Below, piece after piece: positions 35,056 to 44,452 of a stretch of 64,000 nt of DNA. The stretch is from Nostoc sp. XA010. Its GTDB lineage: Bacteria; Cyanobacteriota; Cyanobacteriia; Cyanobacteriales; Nostocaceae. The number at the start of each line of letters is the position of its first letter. Positions within the stretch are counted from its first letter, which is position 1. Position numbers and translations under genes: made by a program. Location of the stretch: assembly GCF_020829625.1 (NCBI RefSeq), contig NZ_JAIVFX010000002.1:310001-374000 (forward strand), given 5' to 3'. The notes under the pieces are model-generated. The model had not been told where the DNA came from and ran no database searches. It saw nothing but the letters and a program-made list of their open reading frames with translations.

Positions 35056-37686
35056 ATGAACCATCCTAGATCCTTAAATGACCCCGCGCAAAAACAAAAC
35101 ACGCAGCAGCAAAACTTCTCCCCAGCATTTCTGCATCAGATTATCAATGGCATGTCTGACCCAATTTTTGTCAAAGACCGTCAACATCGCTGGGTATTAA
35201 TTAACGATACCTACTGTGATTTCGTCGGTCATAGCCGAGAAGAATTGATTGGTAAATCAGACTATGATTTTTTTCCTCAAGCAGAAGCTGATGTGTTCCG
35301 AGAAAAAGATGAACTGGTTTTCATCGCAAATATCACTAATGAGAGCCAGGATCTTTTTACCGATGCTCAGGGTATAACCCATCTCATCTCTACAAAAAAG
35401 TCTTGCTTTGAGGATGAGACTGGTAATAAATTTCTGGTGGGTAGTATTCGAGACATCATTTTACAGAATGAAATCGCTAAAATTCCGGGTATAGCTGGCA
35501 GAGCATTGCGCGATGTCCACGACGAGCTTCTCTACGAGACGCCACGCGAACACTTACGCCAGCAACCAGAGAAAGACCTGCACCGTATTAATGCTGTACT
35601 GAAAGCTCAACAAGAAGCTTCTATCGATGGAATTCTAATTATTGATGAAAATCGTACAGTTACATCATTTAATCAAAAATTCTCCCAGTTATGGCAAATT
35701 CCTGCGGTACTACTCCAAACAGACGACGATCGCCAACTCCTGCAATGGGTACTAGACAAACTAGTAAATCCAGACGAATTTTTAGCTAAGGTGGAGTATC
35801 TTTACCAGCATCCAGAAAAAACCAGCCATGATGAAATTTTATTGAAGTCTGGAAAGATTTTTGAGCGCTATTCTGCACCTGTGCGTAAAGACCAAGGATC
35901 TGATGGTGAGACATCACCTTTAGGAGACGATTACGGTAGGATTTGGTATTTTCGGGACATTACCGAATACAAGCAAGCAGAGGCAGAACTTAGGGCTTCA
36001 AAGCAAAGACTGGTGTTGCTGATTGAACAAACACCTTTAGCGATTATTGAATGGAATACCAACTTTGAGATTCAGACATGGAATCGCGCAGCAGAAAGAA
36101 TCTTTGGGTACACCACAGAGGAAATGTTGGGGAAACATTTTGATATCGTAATACCTGAAAACATCAAAAAACAAGTAAATGAAATTCTCACTGCCCTGTT
36201 AACACAACGTGGAGGAAGTTTTAGCGTCAATGAGAACGCCACTAAAGATGGCAGAACGATGGTCTGTGAGTGGTATAACAACTCGTTAGTGGCTGCTGAT
36301 GGACAGGTAATTGGCGTTGCCTCAATGGTGTTAGATATTACAGAACGCAAACGAGCTGAAGAGGAACAGCAAAAATTTGTAGCGTTGGTTGAAAACAGCA
36401 GTGACTTTATTGGCATTTCTTCAATGGAAGGGCAAGTTCTTTATGTGAACCCTGCCGGACTCAAGATGGTTGGACTTAGTAGCCTGGAAGTAGCCAAAAC
36501 TAAGCCAGGGGCTGATTTTCATTCACCAGAAGCTTTTGCAGAGTTTCAGCAACAAATTCTTCCTTTGATGCTTCAACATGGTTTCTGGCAAGGTGAGTTT
36601 CGCCATAGGCATTTTCAAACGGGCATAGAAATTCCTACTGATTGCAGCCTGTTCATGGTTAAACATCCTGAAACAGGAGAGCCTTTCTGTCAGGTAGCTG
36701 TTGCTAGGGATATTACAGAACGTAAACAAGCCAAGGAAGCCCTATTAAAGTCGGAAGCGCAACTACGACAACAAGCCGAAGAACTTAAAGTTGCACTCCG
36801 CGAACTTCAAAACACCCAAACTCACTTAATTCAAAGTGAAAAGATGTCCAGTTTGGGTCAACTAGTTGCAGGAGTGGCACACGAAATCAACAATCCGGTA
36901 AATTTTATCTATGGCAACCTCACTCCTGCCAAGGAATACACCCAAGATTTACTTTCACTTTTGCAACTCTACCAAAGTCATTATCCTGAACCTGTGCTAG
37001 AAATTCAAGATTTTGCAGAACTAATCGAACTGGAATTTTTGAAGTCAGATTTGCCACAAATAATCAACTCAATGAAAGTTGGGGCAGACCGAATTCGAGA
37101 GATTGTGCTTTCCTTGAGAACTTTTTCGCGCTTGGATGAAGCCGAAATGAAAGCTGTTGATATCCATGAGGGAATCGACAGTACTTTGATGATTTTGCAA
37201 AGCCGCCTCAAGGGTAATGACCAACGCCCAACAATTGAAATAATCAAAGAATACGGCAAACTACCACTGGTTCAATGTTACGCTGGGCAGCTAAATCAAG
37301 TATTCATGAATATTTTGTCAAATGCGATCGATGCTTTAGAAGAGGGAGCAGGGGAAGAAGAACTAGTGATTATTGACCAATGCCCCATGCCCAATGCCCC
37401 ATGCCCAATTCCGACAATTCGCATTTGTACCCAACTACAAGAGCCTAATCAGGTAACAATTAGAATTGCTGACAATGGATTGGGAATACCAGAAGATGTT
37501 AAAAAACAACTATTTGACCCTTTCTTTACCACCAAGCCCATCGGCAAAGGTACGGGGATGGGACTTGCCATCAGCTATCAGATCATTACAGAAAGACATG
37601 GCGGTTCCTTAGAATGTATTTCGCAGCCAGGACAAGGGGCTAAGTTTGTGATTAAGATTCCCCTAATCCAGGATACGTCAACATAA
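35056..37686 (+). CDS. Soluble multi-PAS histidine kinase
   Basis: The 876-residue protein has four PAS domains (about 27-140, 185-310, 318-435, 440-560), a coiled linker, HisKA with His609 in GVAHEINNP, and an ATPase domain with the N box (near Asn752), DNGLGI and GTGMGLAIS. No membrane helix is predicted, so it senses cytoplasmic signals. Two dispersed repeats are translated inside it: about residues 152-165 (35508-35551, between PAS1 and PAS2) and about 776-785 (37381-37410, MPNAPCPIP) within the ATPase domain, between the N box and the G1 box. The second lies in a variable loop, so activity may be kept. No response regulator is adjacent. Confidence 0.9.
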   Translation: MNHPRSLNDPAQKQNTQQQNFSPAFLHQIINGMSDPIFVKDRQHRWVLINDTYCDFVGHSREELIGKSDYDFFPQAEADVFREKDELVFIANITNESQDLFTDAQGITHLISTKKSCFEDETGNKFLVGSIRDIILQNEIAKIPGIAGRALRDVHDELLYETPREHLRQQPEKDLHRINAVLKAQQEASIDGILIIDENRTVTSFNQKFSQLWQIPAVLLQTDDDRQLLQWVLDKLVNPDEFLAKVEYLYQHPEKTSHDEILLKSGKIFERYSAPVRKDQGSDGETSPLGDDYGRIWYFRDITEYKQAEAELRASKQRLVLLIEQTPLAIIEWNTNFEIQTWNRAAERIFGYTTEEMLGKHFDIVIPENIKKQVNEILTALLTQRGGSFSVNENATKDGRTMVCEWYNNSLVAADGQVIGVASMVLDITERKRAEEEQQKFVALVENSSDFIGISSMEGQVLYVNPAGLKMVGLSSLEVAKTKPGADFHSPEAFAEFQQQILPLMLQHGFWQGEFRHRHFQTGIEIPTDCSLFMVKHPETGEPFCQVAVARDITERKQAKEALLKSEAQLRQQAEELKVALRELQNTQTHLIQSEKMSSLGQLVAGVAHEINNPVNFIYGNLTPAKEYTQDLLSLLQLYQSHYPEPVLEIQDFAELIELEFLKSDLPQIINSMKVGADRIREIVLSLRTFSRLDEAEMKAVDIHEGIDSTLMILQSRLKGNDQRPTIEIIKEYGKLPLVQCYAGQLNQVFMNILSNAIDALEEGAGEEELVIIDQCPMPNAPCPIPTIRICTQLQEPNQVTIRIADNGLGIPEDVKKQLFDPFFTTKPIGKGTGMGLAISYQIITERHGGSLECISQPGQGAKFVIKIPLIQDTST
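35508..35551. repeat. Dispersed repeat translated inside the histidine kinase
   Basis: GCGATGTCCACGACGAGCTT and CTCTACGAGACGCCACGCGA match the blocks found in non-coding gaps (for example 39860 and 51640). Here they are read in frame as LRDVHDELLYETPREHL. Confidence 0.7.
37381..37410. repeat. CCCCATGCCCAATG tandem repeat in the kinase ATPase domain
   Basis: Two imperfect 14-base units (TGCCCCATGCCCAA) read in frame as CPMPNAPCPIP. They correspond to the CCCCATGCCCAAT short tandem repeat family of Nostoc. Confidence 0.7.
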
Positions 37687-37701
37687 TTTGTAATTATTTT
37701 G

Positions 37702-38730
37702 TCAGCTAAATACCTCCACTTCTTGAGGAACCTTCATTTGGTCGAGAATTCCCCAAATTTCTTGTAACATCGGGTCTAACCCGGTGCGGGTAACTGCTGA
37801 AATCACAAAAACGGGGGCGTAGGAGAGATGATTAAGTTGGGTAGCTAACGCCTCCAAATCGACAGTTTCCCGATCAACTGCATCAATTTTGTTAAGCGCC
37901 AAAATTTGCGGGCGTTCTGCTAAACCCCGTCCATAAGCTTGTAATTCTTCCTTAATTGTGTTGTAATCTCTAACCACATCATCACTAGTGGCATCAATCA
38001 AGTGAAGTAGTACTCGCGTGCGCTCAATGTGACGCAAGAAATCGTGTCCCAATCCTGCACCGTGAGCCGCTCCCTCAATTAATCCGGGAATGTCGGCGAA
38101 AACAGTACCATCACCAGTAGGTTTCCGCACTACACCCAAATTTGGGATGAGGGTAGTGAAAGGGTAGTCTGCGATTTTTGGACGTGCAGCTGATAAAGAT
38201 GAAATTAGAGTGGATTTACCAGCATTTGGTAAGCCAATAATCCCCACTTCTGCCAAAAGTTTCAACTCTAGGCGCAACTGTTTTATTTCGCCTGGTAATC
38301 CTGGGAGGGCGTATTCTGGGGCGCGGTTACGGTTACTCAAGAAATGCTGATTTCCCAGTCCACCTTTACCACCTTGGGCAATCAGCAAAGTCTGCTTAGG
38401 CTCAGTTAAATCGCCTAGCAATTCGCCAGTTTCAGCATCATAAATGGTTGTACCACAGGGAACTTCGATGATTAAATCCTTTCCTCCTGCTCCAGTGCAG
38501 TTATTTGGCCCACCACGAGTGCCTTTTTCTGCCTGAAAGCGATGGTTGTATCTGAAGTCCAGCAAGGTTTGCAGGTTTTCGTCGGCAACGAAAAATACCG
38601 AACCGCCTTTTCCCCCATTACCACCAGAGGGGCCACCAGTCGGCACGTATTTTTCTCGCCGGAAAGCGACAATACCATCGCCGCCCTTACCAGCTTCAAC
38701 TTCAATTTTTGCTTGGTCGATAAATTGCAT
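37702..38730 (-). CDS. obgE: Obg GTPase
   Basis: The 342 residues have the Obg glycine-rich fold ([20 protein letters not shown], then [10 protein letters not shown]) followed by a GTPase domain with G1 [10 protein letters not shown]2/G3 around ADIPGLIEG, and NKID. Obg acts in late ribosome assembly and stress control, in the cytoplasm. It lacks the extra C-terminal OCT domain, as is usual for cyanobacteria. It is transcribed towards the convergent kinase gene, 15 bases apart. Confidence 0.97.
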   Translation of the reverse strand: MQFIDQAKIEVEAGKGGDGIVAFRREKYVPTGGPSGGNGGKGGSVFFVADENLQTLLDFRYNHRFQAEKGTRGGPNNCTGAGGKDLIIEVPCGTTIYDAETGELLGDLTEPKQTLLIAQGGKGGLGNQHFLSNRNRAPEYALPGLPGEIKQLRLELKLLAEVGIIGLPNAGKSTLISSLSAARPKIADYPFTTLIPNLGVVRKPTGDGTVFADIPGLIEGAAHGAGLGHDFLRHIERTRVLLHLIDATSDDVVRDYNTIKEELQAYGRGLAERPQILALNKIDAVDRETVDLEALATQLNHLSYAPVFVISAVTRTGLDPMLQEIWGILDQMKVPQEVEVFS

Positions 38731-38805
38731 ATTTAAGTAATAGTGAGAAGTGAGGAGTTAGGAATTTAGGAGTTAAAAATTATAACCCCTCACTCTCCAC
38801 TTTAA

Positions 38806-39480
38806 CTAAATATATGGTGAAACATCTTCACCACATTTATCTGCCAAATAAGAGAGGGCGCGGAAACGTAAGCCCACCAGTTGCTCATATAAGGGGTTGA
38901 TTTTACACATCGGCGGTATGTGGACAATCTTTCGTCCAAATAAGGTCACATCCCGCTCAAAGGGACACTGGGAGGGAATCATTTTACACAAAAAGCGGGC
39001 TAATCTTGGGTCTTGGATATCTAGCCTATCCAGCCAGTCGCGCAGGGGGTATAGTGCATCAATTTGACGCTTTGTAAGCCCAGTGCTGGCGATAGTGGGG
39101 GTAAGCTGTGGGTCTTCTAGAGTGTGGCGAAGGGCTTCTAATAAATCCTCTGGCTGTCCTAAGACTTGGCAGAACTGTTGCAGAACCTGATCTTCGCTGG
39201 GAGAATAAGTACCATCTGCGATCGCTACCATCACTGCTGTCCTTAAAAAATTTTCCGCAGCTGGGGTACCTTTACCCAACACTGCGGCTAATTCTTCCGG
39301 CGTAATTACCTCTAGCGAGTCGCATTTAATCTTAGGAGCTAATTCATTTTTGGTGATGCTGGCAATTAATTCTTGTTCTTGGGCATCAAAATTACCATCT
39401 GCCCAAGCAATGGTGAGCAGCCCACGCAACCAAGCGGCAATCTGTTCGTTGCTGTAGGGGGATTGAACGGTACTTGTCAT
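38806..39480 (-). CDS. TerB-like protein with Mo-dependent nitrogenase C-terminal domain
   Basis: The protein starts with a helical TerB-like segment (AWLRGLLTIAWADGNFD near 18, VMVAIADGTYS near 82) and ends with the Mo-nitro_C region: LYPLRDWLDRLDIQDPRLAR, CPFERDV, GRKIVHIPPMCKINPLYEQL. This C-terminal family occurs in cyanobacteria with Mo-nitrogenase, but its function is not established. A GTG at 39510 extends it by 10 residues; the ATG at 39480 is the likelier start (224 residues). No nif gene is near. Confidence 0.82.
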   Translation of the reverse strand: MTSTVQSPYSNEQIAAWLRGLLTIAWADGNFDAQEQELIASITKNELAPKIKCDSLEVITPEELAAVLGKGTPAAENFLRTAVMVAIADGTYSPSEDQVLQQFCQVLGQPEDLLEALRHTLEDPQLTPTIASTGLTKRQIDALYPLRDWLDRLDIQDPRLARFLCKMIPSQCPFERDVTLFGRKIVHIPPMCKINPLYEQLVGLRFRALSYLADKCGEDVSPYI

Positions 39481-39722
39481 AAACTCACGTCTCAAGCTTT
39501 CCTCAGTCACTACTAAACTACCCTACCCAGTGACTAGGAAGATAGTGGGGCAATACAGAATAATCAAGAAAGTACGTATGCATCGCTGCCTCAAGAAATA
39601 AACTAGAGAAGTTTTCAAATCGCAATAGTCGGTCTTGGGGTAAAATCCATCTGAGAGTAATCTTGAGAATTTTTTCTACTTATACTGAAAAGGAAGATTT
39701 AATCTTTATTGTGGAGATATTT

Positions 39723-39821
39723 ATGAATAAAACCAAAGTTCACCTCAGCATCATTCAAGAAACACTACTAATTCGCTCTGGGCTGGAGTTTGTGAGTTTC
39801 AGGCAGTATCCCCAATTATAG
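39723..39821 (+). pseudogene. Possible N-terminal stub of a SAM-dependent methyltransferase gene
   Basis: A ribosome-binding site (GGAG, nine bases before ATG) leads a 32-codon frame that starts MNKTKVHLSIIQETLLIRSG. The opening resembles N-termini of a methyltransferase family of cyanobacteria that begins with a (V/I)QETLL motif, as I recall. It ends at a stop soon after and a dispersed repeat follows. Confidence 0.35.
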
Positions 39822-39849
39822 TAGATCCTAAATCATCTGAGATTATTGC

Positions 39850-39907
39850 AGCGTACCCGCTTCTCCTGTAGGAGACGCTACGCGAACGGGTTGCCGTAGG
39901 CATCGCC
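39850..39907. repeat. Palindromic dispersed repeat
   Basis: CTTCTCCTGTAGGAGACGCT, then ACGCGAACGGGTTGCCGTAG, the same blocks as at 34683 and 51636. Confidence 0.7.
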
Positions 39908-40016
39908 TTACCATTTTGATTAACCTGCTACTGCAAAATCTTCTCAAATAGGCTGTTGTTTATAAGGAATTATTGTCTACAACTGGTTACGCACTTACAC
40001 AATAAAGGTATAAATA

Positions 40017-41117
40017 ATGTTTTTATTTGGCATTGAGCATGAAGTTGCTTTCCTAAATAAAGAAGGAAAATTTGCTGATTTTTGCCACACCAAATTTGCT
40101 GATTTCAATCAAATTATTGAAAAGCTACCTACATACCCTAGCGACTATCCTCAACTGCGCGTCGGAGATGCAGGTATTAAGATGAAGAGATGGTACATTG
40201 AGGGATTTGAAAGATTTGCAGATTCCGACAAAGTGATAGACTGTCATGCTAAAGGTATTGAAATTAGAACGACTATACATTCTAATATTCAAGACGCTAT
40301 TACTGAATTATCAGAAAGTTTTGACTTACTACGTAAAGTTGCTGCAAACTTTGGTTTCTCACCAGTTTTAGTCAGTTTTAATCCATACAATCCGGTTTTT
40401 GAACCTCATCCCCCATTAAACGATTACGAAATTAAAGAGCTACAGGCTTATCCTGACGAGCAAACTGCTAATATTCACATGGTGTCATACGGGCCAGATT
40501 TAAATATTTCAGTGGCAAATTTATCTACTGAAGATGTAATTGATGTTGGCAAAAAGTTAACTTATTATAGTCCCTACATAGTCCCTTTTAGTTATAGTTC
40601 ACCCTTTTATAAGGGAGGTTTATGGGATGGTTTATCGGTACGAACATTTATCAGAACCGGAAAAAGACCAGCAGCTCTGGTTTTTATTCAGAAACAAGAA
40701 CAACTGATTAATAGCATACCTTCCTTAACAAAAATCGCCCGCATTCCGGCGGAAGTGGGACGCATTGAATTTAAGGCTTGTGATAGCTGTGATGACTTTT
40801 CTATCTATGCAGCTTTACTGACATTATTAAAAGGTTTGGTGTTAGATGAAACCTTGCTGGGTAGAGCAACTGTACCCGATGCAGCATTACACCAACTTTC
40901 TGCAAAAGAAGGGTTTGACAACGAGGATATTTTTGGGAATGCGACAAAAGTCTTGCAAGCAGCCGAAGTTGCCTTGGGAGATGACGCAGATGTTCATTAT
41001 TTAACGCCGTTAAAAGTAATGCTGGCAAAGCGAAAAACAAAATCCCATGAATTAATAGAAATGTTTCATCTTGTAAGTTCTATAGAAGAGGTAATAAGGC
41101 AGACTTATCAAGTTTAA
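40017..41117 (+). CDS. Glutamate-cysteine ligase-like protein
   Basis: The 366-residue protein opens with the GIEHE motif (residues 5-9) typical of the GCS2 carboxylate-amine ligase fold. It has GIEIRTTIHSN near 81 and TANIHMVSYG near 150. Related cyanobacterial proteins make gamma-glutamylcysteine, the first step to glutathione. The exact substrate is inferred from family alone. Length is shorter than some classical plant-type enzymes. A GGTATA-type leader precedes the ATG; no operon partner exists. Confidence 0.7.
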   Translation: MFLFGIEHEVAFLNKEGKFADFCHTKFADFNQIIEKLPTYPSDYPQLRVGDAGIKMKRWYIEGFERFADSDKVIDCHAKGIEIRTTIHSNIQDAITELSESFDLLRKVAANFGFSPVLVSFNPYNPVFEPHPPLNDYEIKELQAYPDEQTANIHMVSYGPDLNISVANLSTEDVIDVGKKLTYYSPYIVPFSYSSPFYKGGLWDGLSVRTFIRTGKRPAALVFIQKQEQLINSIPSLTKIARIPAEVGRIEFKACDSCDDFSIYAALLTLLKGLVLDETLLGRATVPDAALHQLSAKEGFDNEDIFGNATKVLQAAEVALGDDADVHYLTPLKVMLAKRKTKSHELIEMFHLVSSIEEVIRQTYQV

Positions 41118-41140
41118 AATAAATTGGGAATGGGGACTTT

Positions 41141-41307
41141 TAAGGGATGTTTGAAAAGTCCTCTTGTTGGTATCAAAAATTTTAGATCCCTCTAAATCTC
41201 CCGATAGATTGGGAGACTTTGATTCCGGTTCCCCCCTTTTTAAGGGGGGTAAGGGGGGATCTGAAAGTGCCTAAAGTCACAGCGAAACACTTTTCAAACA
41301 TCCCTTA
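41141..41307. mobile_element. MITE-like element with 19-bp perfect terminal repeats
   Basis: TAAGGGATGTTTGAAAAGT and its exact inverted complement bound 167 bases. The outer TA is compatible with a TA target duplication. The interior carries a C/G-run hairpin (CCCCCCTTTTTAAGGGGGG). No coding capacity is present. Confidence 0.85.
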
Positions 41308-41331
41308 GAGGTTGTCTGCAATTGGTAAAAG

Positions 41332-41652
41332 TTGCGTCAAGCGCAGTGGCAATTTTTACAAAACCTCACTTGTAAGCGAAATACGATACCTACGCCTGTG
41401 CTGATTGCTTCACATCTTATAATAGGCATTGACTCTCCTTGTCCAAAAGGTCAATTTCTACCAAGTTGGTTGCAGAAACCAAACTATATTAAGTCGATAT
41501 ACCTAGAGACTGATTTTATTCCAACTAAAGATATAGGAAATTTCATTCTAGAGATTGATGCAGGCATTAGCATTTTCAAAGTACAAGTAGAAACAGAGAA
41601 CCTTGAGAGAAGATTGTCAATAAAAAACGTAATGATTTTGCTAAAGAATTAA
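41332..41652 (+). CDS. Doubtful hypothetical protein
   Basis: This 106-codon frame has only a TTG start and no Shine-Dalgarno sequence. It contains a strand-like stretch (IYLETDFIPTKDIGNFILEI). No family is recognised and the call is weak. Confidence 0.3.
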   Translation: MRQAQWQFLQNLTCKRNTIPTPVLIASHLIIGIDSPCPKGQFLPSWLQKPNYIKSIYLETDFIPTKDIGNFILEIDAGISIFKVQVETENLERRLSIKNVMILLKN

Positions 41653-41850
41653 GGTGGTATTTGCTTATTATCCCTTAAATAGTTCGATGCAGAAATCCTA
41701 AGACAATTTCTTCGTCAGGTTCATTTGTAAAGAACTTTCAGATTGAAGCGTAGCTGGCTATTTTTATTATTACTCTTTACCAAGTAAGGTGTGATCTGCC
41801 GCTATTTCAGTCAAGTTCTGCGTTGTTAAAGCTGTTATCGAGGATTTCAA

Positions 41851-42201
41851 ATGAAAATTATTGCTTCTGTTTTAAGTCCAGTACGCTTCCTAGTTGTGGC
41901 TTTTACTTGCGCCTTACTATTATTATCTAGTGCTTTTCCTGCTTTTGCGATCGATAGCTATCAAAGTCACCCTACCGAAGGTACTACACAACTGCTTGAC
42001 ATTCAGGCCAAAACTGACGAAGCCGGTAAAGCACCACCAATAGGATTGAGAAAGACTCAAAAAGAAACTAACGAAGGACTTAATGAGGTTCAGGGAGCTG
42101 CTGATATTGACAAGCAGAAGCGTCCAGAAAATTCCCAGAGTGCAACCTCAGTGGAAGAAAATATAAAGAATGCATTGGGGAAAATTACAGGTAAGAACTA
42201 A
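41851..42201 (+). CDS. Secreted small stress protein, low-temperature-induced type
   Basis: This 116-residue protein has a clear signal peptide (residues 1-33, ending AFA), then a hydrophilic region with HPTEGTTQLLDIQAKTDEA and NEGLNEVQGAADIDKQKRPE. The pattern matches my memory of the low-temperature-induced Lti46-type proteins of Anabaena. The mature protein would lie in the periplasm or lumen. It ends before a strong terminator and is followed by dps, which suggests a stress gene group, although the terminator separates the transcripts. Confidence 0.7.
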   Translation: MKIIASVLSPVRFLVVAFTCALLLLSSAFPAFAIDSYQSHPTEGTTQLLDIQAKTDEAGKAPPIGLRKTQKETNEGLNEVQGAADIDKQKRPENSQSATSVEENIKNALGKITGKN

Positions 42202-42226
42202 ATTAATAGTTCTGGTAATTTTTCGG

Positions 42227-42266
42227 TAGTAATGGGTGATTGCGTAAAAGCAATGACCCATTACTA
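42227..42266 (+). terminator. Hairpin terminator
   Basis: TAGTAATGGGT pairs with ACCCATTACTA around an inner GATTGC/GCAATG pairing. It stands 25 bases past the stop of the secreted protein gene. No long T-run follows. Confidence 0.6.
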
Positions 42267-42587
42267 ATTAGTACTGCTAACCTGGCAACTAAAATTTAAT
42301 TATAAAAATATGTTCACTTTGAGCATTTATAGTGAAACTGGGTTTGCATAGTTTTGATTAAAGATATCTTAATTGATAATTATATTTAGTATCTTTTATT
42401 ATTGTAGCCAAAAAAATCAATGAAGTTCGCTAATTACTAGAATATTGGCTTAATACTACCTATTAAGGCATAGGCATAGTAAAAAATTTAGTAATTAATT
42501 TCAGCCGACAATGTTACCTTTGGTTGATGTGGAATCTATCTGAAATTTGAGAAGTTAATAGATAAGTTTGCTTAGGGATGGAAAACA
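42267..42587. other. Promoter-side gap before dps
   Basis: This is an AT-rich gap of 320 bases with no gene. It probably contains the dps promoter; no conserved operator was identified. Confidence 0.5.
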
Positions 42588-43127
42588 ATGCGTTCGATAA
42601 ACATTGGTTTGACTGAAGAACAGCGTCAAGGTGTAATTAATCTGTTAAATCAAGATTTGGCAGATGCTTATCTACTGTTGGTGAAAACCAAAAAGTATCA
42701 CTGGGATGTCGTTGGGCCTCAGTTCCGCTCTTTGCACCAGCTTTGGGAAGAACACTACCAAACGCTGACTCTAAATATTGATGCTTTGGCAGAGCGGACT
42801 CGTGCTTTGGGCGGTTATCCAGTTGGCACAATGGAAGGATTTCTCAAGATTGCTAGCCTCAAAGAACATGCTGGTAATGTTCCCACAGCAACGGGGATGG
42901 TAGCTAATCTAGTGAATGATCACGAGCAAGTTATTCGGAACTTAAGAGACCATGTGGATCAGTCTGGTGACCAGTTCCACGATCAGGGAACTGCTGACTT
43001 TCTGACTGGACTGATGGAACAGCATGAGGAAATGGCTTGGATGTTACGTTCATTCATTGAAGGCGAAGCATTAGGCCCAGATGGTAGACAGCCAGCAGAA
43101 GGGGCTAAGACTCCTGTAGGTGTGTAG
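42588..43127 (+). CDS. dps: Dps-family DNA-protection/ferroxidase protein
   Basis: The 179-residue protein has the Dps ferroxidase pattern: KKYHWDVVGPQFRSLHQLWE (near residues 34-53) with the His and Asp/Glu ligands, and NIDALAERTRALGG. The dodecamer stores iron and protects DNA from peroxide. A GGGATGG region lies before the ATG. The C-terminus (EGAKTPVGV) is longer than in E. coli Dps. A strong terminator follows the gene. Confidence 0.95.
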   Translation: MRSINIGLTEEQRQGVINLLNQDLADAYLLLVKTKKYHWDVVGPQFRSLHQLWEEHYQTLTLNIDALAERTRALGGYPVGTMEGFLKIASLKEHAGNVPTATGMVANLVNDHEQVIRNLRDHVDQSGDQFHDQGTADFLTGLMEQHEEMAWMLRSFIEGEALGPDGRQPAEGAKTPVGV

Positions 43128-43169
43128 CTCATAACAACGTCTGAGTAGAGGATGATTGTCTGTGAAACC

Positions 43170-43202
43170 AATTAGAAGGAGGATTGATTTCTCCTTCTAA
43201 TT
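43170..43202 (+). terminator. Terminator hairpin after dps
   Basis: AATTAGAAGGAG and CTCCTTCTAATT form a perfect 12-bp stem with a 9-base loop, 42 bases past the dps stop. No clean T-run follows, but the stem is strong. Confidence 0.65.
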
Positions 43203-43289
43203 GCTGTAAAAGGATTAATCTGCCTGCATCTACCTATTACCATATTCATTACAAAAATAAGATAATACAAACCAAACAGGGGTTTTTAA

Positions 43290-44057
43290 GTGCCAGAAGT
43301 ATATAAAGCAGAACATACTATCTCTGCTGTATTTAAAGAACAGAAGCAAATTGATGATGTGATTCGGCGGTTATTAGACAGGGGTGTGCCTAGAGATCAT
43401 ATTTCGGTTATGGGTAGAAATTTCCAGTCCGAAACTAGAATTGCTGGCTTTATTAGTAAAAAAGATGTGATTGTGGGAGGTTTGAGAACAGGGGCAGTTT
43501 TTGGTTCCTTGTTTGGTTCCTTTCTCAGCTTGCTCACGGGTGTAGGCGTACTGTTTATTCCTTTTGTCGGCTCAATCGTGGCAGCAGGGCCTATTGGTAC
43601 AGTGCTGTTAGGGGCTGCTAGTGGAGCGATCGCAGGTAGTGCAGGTGCTGGTTTAGTATCGGTTCTAACTACTTTGGGGATGCCAGAAGATAAAGCGACT
43701 ATCTACCAAACCCGCTTACAAGCTGGCGAGTTCTTGGTGATGGCAGAAATACCGAGCGATCGCGCTGGCGAATTTCAATTGTTGCTCGAAAGTGCTGGTG
43801 GCGAAGAAATTCACACAATTGAAAAAACCTTTGCTCGCCCTTGTCCTGGACAGTGCAACAGTCCGCAAGACTTATCTCCTGAAGTTCGCGCTCATCTTTC
43901 TGATGAAGCTCAACACACCTTCATTGAGCGCTATAACACTGTTTTCAATGAAAAAAATGACGAGTTCACTGCTGAACAAGCCGCTTGGGAGTCTGTTCAT
44001 GAGCAATATGATGAAGATGAAAACGGTGTTTGGTCAAAAGCTAAAATTAAAGCTTAA
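43290..44057 (+). CDS. Stress protein with glycine-zipper and C-terminal ChaB domain
   Basis: The GTG-started 255-residue protein has an N-terminal general-stress-protein 17M-like region (residues 1-50, [20 protein letters not shown]), a glycine-rich hydrophobic section (about 65-125) that could enter membranes, and a C-terminal ChaB domain ([20 protein letters not shown] near 198, EDENGVWSK near 245). The ChaB family was first described as cation-transport regulator. The combination is typical of desiccation and stress genes in Nostoc. It follows dps by 160 bases beyond the terminator. Confidence 0.75.
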   Translation: MPEVYKAEHTISAVFKEQKQIDDVIRRLLDRGVPRDHISVMGRNFQSETRIAGFISKKDVIVGGLRTGAVFGSLFGSFLSLLTGVGVLFIPFVGSIVAAGPIGTVLLGAASGAIAGSAGAGLVSVLTTLGMPEDKATIYQTRLQAGEFLVMAEIPSDRAGEFQLLLESAGGEEIHTIEKTFARPCPGQCNSPQDLSPEVRAHLSDEAQHTFIERYNTVFNEKNDEFTAEQAAWESVHEQYDEDENGVWSKAKIKA

Positions 44058-44170
44058 AGATTTCCAAAAAATAAATTATCCAATTTTATCGGGTGGGTAA
44101 TCCTGCTAGGTTTTCTTTAGTTAAGGGCGGGCGAGATGCCCACCCTACAAGCAGATGAATACAAATACTC

Positions 44171-44414
44171 ATGGGGACACGGCAATGCCCATTAGCGTCA
44201 ACTTAACGTAAAAGCCATGTCCCGCAAGGAACTTCAGTTCCTTGCTAATAGCGAAAGTCATCTAAAGATGACTAAATAATCCAAAAAATCTTTAGTCTAC
44301 TGAAGTAGAATTTAGCTAAAAGCCAAAGAACTTTAGTTCCAGGCGGGGAGTCAAGCCAAAAGTTTTGCTATTTCAAGGCTTTTGTTGACACTAATGGGCA
44401 ATGGCGTGTCCCTA
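44171..44414. mobile_element. MITE-like element, family shared with 21161-21475
   Basis: The left end GGGGACACGGCAATGCCCAT, then TAGCGTCAAC, is inverted at the right end (GTTGACACTAATGGGCA, then ATGGCGTGTCCC). The inner part contains perfect hairpins such as GCAAGGAACT/AGTTCCTTGC and GTCATCT/AGATGAC. The right boundary carries TA. Confidence 0.75.
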
Positions 44415-44452
44415 CCTATAAAAATCGCTATATCTGCGGTTTTAAATCTTTA

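Larger units (their letters stand above)
39511..40016. other. Gap with a short gene stub and dispersed repeat
   Basis: The gap holds the 32-codon stub at 39723 and the repeat at 39850-39907. The rest is AT-rich and no other gene is supported. Confidence 0.5.
41118..41850. other. Gap with MITE-like element and a doubtful small frame
   Basis: The element at 41141-41307 and the doubtful frame at 41332-41652 are described separately. The last 200 bases are leader for the secreted protein gene at 41851. Confidence 0.5.
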
